Source of the DNA: DAONDQ01 sp035402645
Lineage (GTDB): Bacteria > Cloacimonadota > Cloacimonadia > Cloacimonadales > DAONDQ01
Reading direction: 5' to 3'
DNA: 18,435 nucleotides
Assembly: GCA_035402645.1 (NCBI GenBank)
Contig: DAONDQ010000053.1
Coordinates: 1-18,435 of the forward strand
Shown here: positions 16,280-18,435 of the stretch, in pieces
Layout: every line of letters begins with the position of its first letter
How positions within the stretch are numbered: the stretch's first letter is position 1
The notes under the pieces: generated by a model
Databases searched by the model: none
What the model was told of the DNA's origin: nothing
Seen by the model: the letters and a program-made list of their open reading frames with translations, nothing else
Position numbers and translations under genes: made by a program

Positions 16280-16789
16280 ATGAAACACATTTTCGTAATT
16301 CTCTTTCTATGCCTGATTGCTGTCCTAAGTGCTCAGCAGCAGAAGACAGCCTCAGCGCCTGACAGCCTTTTCACAGGATTTGCCCTCCGGCAGACCATGG
16401 AAAAACCTGTCTTTCTCGACATTCAGGCAGGTGATAGATCCGGGGATATTACAACACTACTCAAGTCTGCCATGCTGGCGAAGGGATATATGATCACGGA
16501 AGATGCCAAGTCGGATGCAAACACACTTCAGGTGAAACTGGATCAATCGGATGAAATCATGGAAGTGAAAAAGTTCTGGGGATATAAGCGATTCCAGATT
16601 TCAAAAGCAAATTACACCCTTCAATTGCTTGACCCGGAAAAGAAGATTATTTCCTTTACTCATTTTGAACAATATGGTCAACCGTACCTACTGTCAGAAG
16701 GCTACACTGGAAAGATGAAATGGTACGATCCCATCATGCTTTTTGCCATTATTGGGAGTTTGGTCTATATCATCTGGACTACGAATTAA
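16280..16789 (+). CDS. Exported protein of unknown function with C-terminal membrane helix
   Basis: I recognise no family. The 169-residue product has a cleavable-looking signal peptide (cut near LSA at residue 18), a soluble mixed alpha/beta region of about 120 residues, and a hydrophobic C-terminal segment (about 149-167, in DPIMLFAIIGSLVYIIWTTN) that probably anchors it, most likely in the inner membrane with the body in the periplasm. The core (ITTLLKSAMLAKGYMITEDA followed by strands) has the shape of periplasmic domains that pair a helix with a small sheet, as in LpoB or CsgG-like proteins, but this is only a resemblance. It begins 4 bases after the CpoB-like gene, has no strong ribosome site, and ends 13 bases before bamD. 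Confidence 0.75.
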   Translation: MKHIFVILFLCLIAVLSAQQQKTASAPDSLFTGFALRQTMEKPVFLDIQAGDRSGDITTLLKSAMLAKGYMITEDAKSDANTLQVKLDQSDEIMEVKKFWGYKRFQISKANYTLQLLDPEKKIISFTHFEQYGQPYLLSEGYTGKMKWYDPIMLFAIIGSLVYIIWTTN

Positions 16790-16802
16790 TCGAGGAGAAA
16801 TA

Positions 16803-17546
16803 ATGAAGAAGATAATTCCGCTGCTATTCATCATGATCACTTTATTTGCCTGCAGTAAGAATAAGACTGCACCGACTGTTACACCAGAAGTTAAAATGCA
16901 GCGTGCTGATAAGTACTTTCATGCAAAAAAATATGCAAAGGCATATCCTCTCTATCAGCAGATCGTATTTGAAAGAAACTCATCCATTGCAGCAGATGCT
17001 CAGATGAAACTGGCGGAATCCTATTACAAGTTACATAAATTCGCTGAAGCAGAAGTCGAATATGAACAACTGATCAAGTTATTCCCCGATTATCCTGAAA
17101 TAAACCGTGCCTATTACCAAATGGGTAAATGCTATATGGAATTATCCCCAGGTGCCCAATATACACAGGAAGACACCAATAAGGCGATAGATGCATTCCA
17201 GACATTCATCGATAAATTCCCGAATGACCCTCTTCGTACCACTGCACTCGATGATCTTCAGAAAGCCCAATATAAGCTCCTGGAGAAAGAATACAATAAC
17301 GGCTATATCTATTACAAAATGGGTGATTACAGTTCTGCCATGCTCTATTTTAGCGAGATCAAGGATTTAGGCAACAAAGATAGACTGGAAAAGATGTCAC
17401 TTTACTACAGCGCTAAGATATTCATCTTCCAGAAGAATTGGCTCCTGGCAAAACAAACGTATGAAGCGCTTAACAAGGATTTCCCGAAGGCAAAGGAAAC
17501 CCTGAGAATCAAGACAAAGCTTCAGCATTATAAACAACTCGACTGA
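16803..17546 (+). CDS. bamD: Outer-membrane assembly lipoprotein BamD
   Basis: BamD is the essential lipoprotein partner of BamA in inserting beta-barrel proteins into the outer membrane. The 247-residue product has a lipobox LFAC (Cys17) and about five TPR units beginning near residue 35 (ADKYFHAKKYAKAYPLYQQI, then AEAEVEYEQLIKLFPDYPE and AIDAFQTFIDKFPNDPL), the order and length of the BamD/YfiO family. The frame is open upstream to 16743, but GAGGAG at 16792-16797 and the lipoprotein signal fix the start at 16803. Its stop shares a base with the nadD start. It would serve barrels such as the PorV/PorQ-like protein encoded earlier in the same run. Confidence 0.88.
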   Translation: MKKIIPLLFIMITLFACSKNKTAPTVTPEVKMQRADKYFHAKKYAKAYPLYQQIVFERNSSIAADAQMKLAESYYKLHKFAEAEVEYEQLIKLFPDYPEINRAYYQMGKCYMELSPGAQYTQEDTNKAIDAFQTFIDKFPNDPLRTTALDDLQKAQYKLLEKEYNNGYIYYKMGDYSSAMLYFSEIKDLGNKDRLEKMSLYYSAKIFIFQKNWLLAKQTYEALNKDFPKAKETLRIKTKLQHYKQLD

Positions 17547-18136
17547 TGCAAATTGGTCTTCTTGGCGGTAGTTTCAATCCAATCCATAATGGGCATATTG
17601 AAATTGCCCTTGCTGTAAGGAATCGACTCAAGCTCGATACGATCCTTTTACTTCCCGCAGGAAAACATCCTTTTTCTCAAAAAAATAGTCTTCTTCCCGT
17701 ATCCAAGCGTATTGACCTGATTCGAAAAGCAATTCGGGACATACATGGATTGGAAGTATCTGAAGCGGATGCGGATGAAACCAGATCCAGTTATACGGAT
17801 GAACTTTTACTGAACCTGGAATCGAGGTATCCGAATGATGAGTTGTTTTTCATTATCGGTGCAGACAACATCGCCCAACTTCCTCAATGGCATAACTGGG
17901 ATTGGCTCAAGGATAATGCAAAATTCATCTGTGTGAATAGACCGGATACTGACCTGACACTTTATTCGACTCTCAATTATGTAAAGAATATTACATTTGT
18001 TACAATTCCCCCCATTCCCATCTCTTCGACACAAATCAGGCAATTGGTGAAAGAGGGAAAACCCATTACCGGATTGGTTCCCCCCTCAATTGAACGGGAT
18101 ATAGTGGAGATGTACTCATCATTAATTAAGAATTAA
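17546..18136 (+). CDS. nadD: Nicotinate-nucleotide adenylyltransferase
   Basis: NadD transfers AMP from ATP to nicotinate mononucleotide to make deamido-NAD, a step of NAD synthesis in the cytosol. The 196-residue protein shows the nucleotidyltransferase motif GGSFNPIHNGH (7-17), the LPQWHNWDWL segment (112-121) and the C-terminal ISSTQIR motif (159-165) that binds ATP. The ATG overlaps the bamD stop as TGATG, so translation is coupled and no separate ribosome site is needed. The last codons (Ile-Lys-Asn-stop) lie inside the tandem heptamer repeat that begins at 18127, so the C-terminal end appears shaped by the repeat. Confidence 0.96.
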   Translation: MQIGLLGGSFNPIHNGHIEIALAVRNRLKLDTILLLPAGKHPFSQKNSLLPVSKRIDLIRKAIRDIHGLEVSEADADETRSSYTDELLLNLESRYPNDELFFIIGADNIAQLPQWHNWDWLKDNAKFICVNRPDTDLTLYSTLNYVKNITFVTIPPIPISSTQIRQLVKEGKPITGLVPPSIERDIVEMYSSLIKN

Positions 18137-18203
18137 GAGATAAGAAGTAAGAATGGCAGAGCAGATTAGCTCAATAAAGAATTAAGTGATAAGAAGTAAG
18201 TAG
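18127..18203. repeat. Two tracts of a 7-bp tandem repeat (TAAG every seven bases)
   Basis: In the first tract TAAG starts at 18127, 18134, 18141 and 18148, giving four units of consensus TAAGAAN. In the second, units start at 18176 (AAAG), 18183, 18190 and 18197. The tracts are 49 bases apart and share a 24-base segment (18128-18151 and 18177-18200) that differs at one position. The first tract overlaps the nadD stop codon. Heptamer tandem repeats of this kind are known in other bacteria (for example STRR sequences of cyanobacteria). Confidence 0.8.
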
Positions 18204-18307
18204 GATATTTGGAGTTCAGACATTCAAAATAGGGTGACATAAATTTCGTTACTAAAAGGATGATTGGACTTCAAATATCCTTTACCACATCGGGCTTGAA
18301 GTCCGCA
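18202..18307. repeat. Dispersed inverted-repeat element, second locus
   Basis: AGGATATTTG (18202-18211) and its exact complement (18272-18281) form a 10-bp stem that extends inward imperfectly to about 17 bp. At 18298-18307 lies GAAGTCCGCA, the same 10 bases as the inner arm at 423-432/456-465, flanked as there by an ATTG(G/C)C-like sequence. The element appears related to the one at 374-514 but rearranged. Confidence 0.5.
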
Positions 18308-18371
18308 TTGCCTATAGTTGGCATTATCCACAAAAAAGCAAGAAGGCAATTAGATCAGAAATAAAGTCAAA

Positions 18372-18415
18372 CAACTCTCAACCATCCCTCAAGCATCCGC
18401 CAAGCTTCCCTCAAG
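18372..18415. repeat. Four 11-bp tandem repeats at the window edge, with a partial inverted copy
   Basis: Units start at 18372, 18383, 18394 and 18405 with consensus CATCCCTCAAG; they differ from it at 3, 0, 2 and 1 positions. Just downstream, 18424-18433 (GATGGTTGAG) is the exact complement of 18377-18386, so an inverted copy of the repeat begins before the window ends. The period is not a multiple of three, which argues against a coding repeat. The remaining bases from 18308 to 18371 show nothing I can name. Confidence 0.7.
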
Positions 18416-18435
18416 ATTTGGGAGATGGTTGAGGT

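Noticed and set aside
18127..18203. A CRISPR array in the final spacer
   Set aside because: Only two copies of the 24-base segment, themselves made of 7-base units, and no cas gene in the window.

Overview
The window looks like chromosomal DNA from a Gram-negative member of the FCB group, most likely Candidatus Cloacimonadota or a close relative. The reasoning is indirect. Three large secreted proteins end in a FlgD-like / type IX-style sorting domain that opens with a YPNP motif. A PorV/PorQ-type outer-membrane barrel sits between two of them, and BamD and a CpoB/YbgF-like lipoprotein confirm an outer membrane. Base composition is moderately AT-rich and most genes have a clear GGAG-type ribosome binding site. 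No phylogenetic marker was compared, so the phylum is an inference.

Layout. 1-234 (minus) is the N-terminal end of a [2Fe-2S] redox protein (hydrogenase, NuoG or formate dehydrogenase type) that runs off the window. 235-711 is a divergent spacer holding a nested inverted repeat and a candidate promoter. 712-2869 is a two-gene unit: a small three-helix membrane protein and a secreted beta-propeller-like protein with a sorting domain, ended by a hairpin terminator. 3124-3919 is a two-gene unit of elongation factor P and a 68-residue zinc-ribbon-like protein, ended by a strong terminator at 3986-4009. From 4195 to 18136 ten genes run head to tail with gaps of at most 47 bases (one 1-base overlap) and no terminator that I can see: M6-like secreted protein, PorV/PorQ barrel, S8 subtilase, HEAT-like protein, GreA, M18 aminopeptidase, CpoB/YbgF-like lipoprotein, an unknown exported protein, BamD and NadD. 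18127-18435 is a repeat-rich spacer with heptamer tandem repeats, a dispersed inverted repeat and 11-bp tandem repeats.

How the genes fit together. The first part of the long run looks like a secretion module: two large cargo proteins flank a barrel of the family that, in Bacteroidota, receives sorting-domain cargo at the outer membrane. The later part is cell-envelope and housekeeping: BamD and the CpoB-like protein for outer-membrane assembly, plus GreA, an aminopeptidase and NAD synthesis.

The most notable observation is that the M6-like protein keeps the surrounding metalloprotease motifs but has Asn-Gln where the zinc-binding and catalytic His-Glu should be, so it is probably a pseudoprotease. 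Its operon partner, the S8 subtilase, has an intact catalytic triad. I see no CRISPR array, tRNA, rRNA, prophage or insertion-sequence gene.
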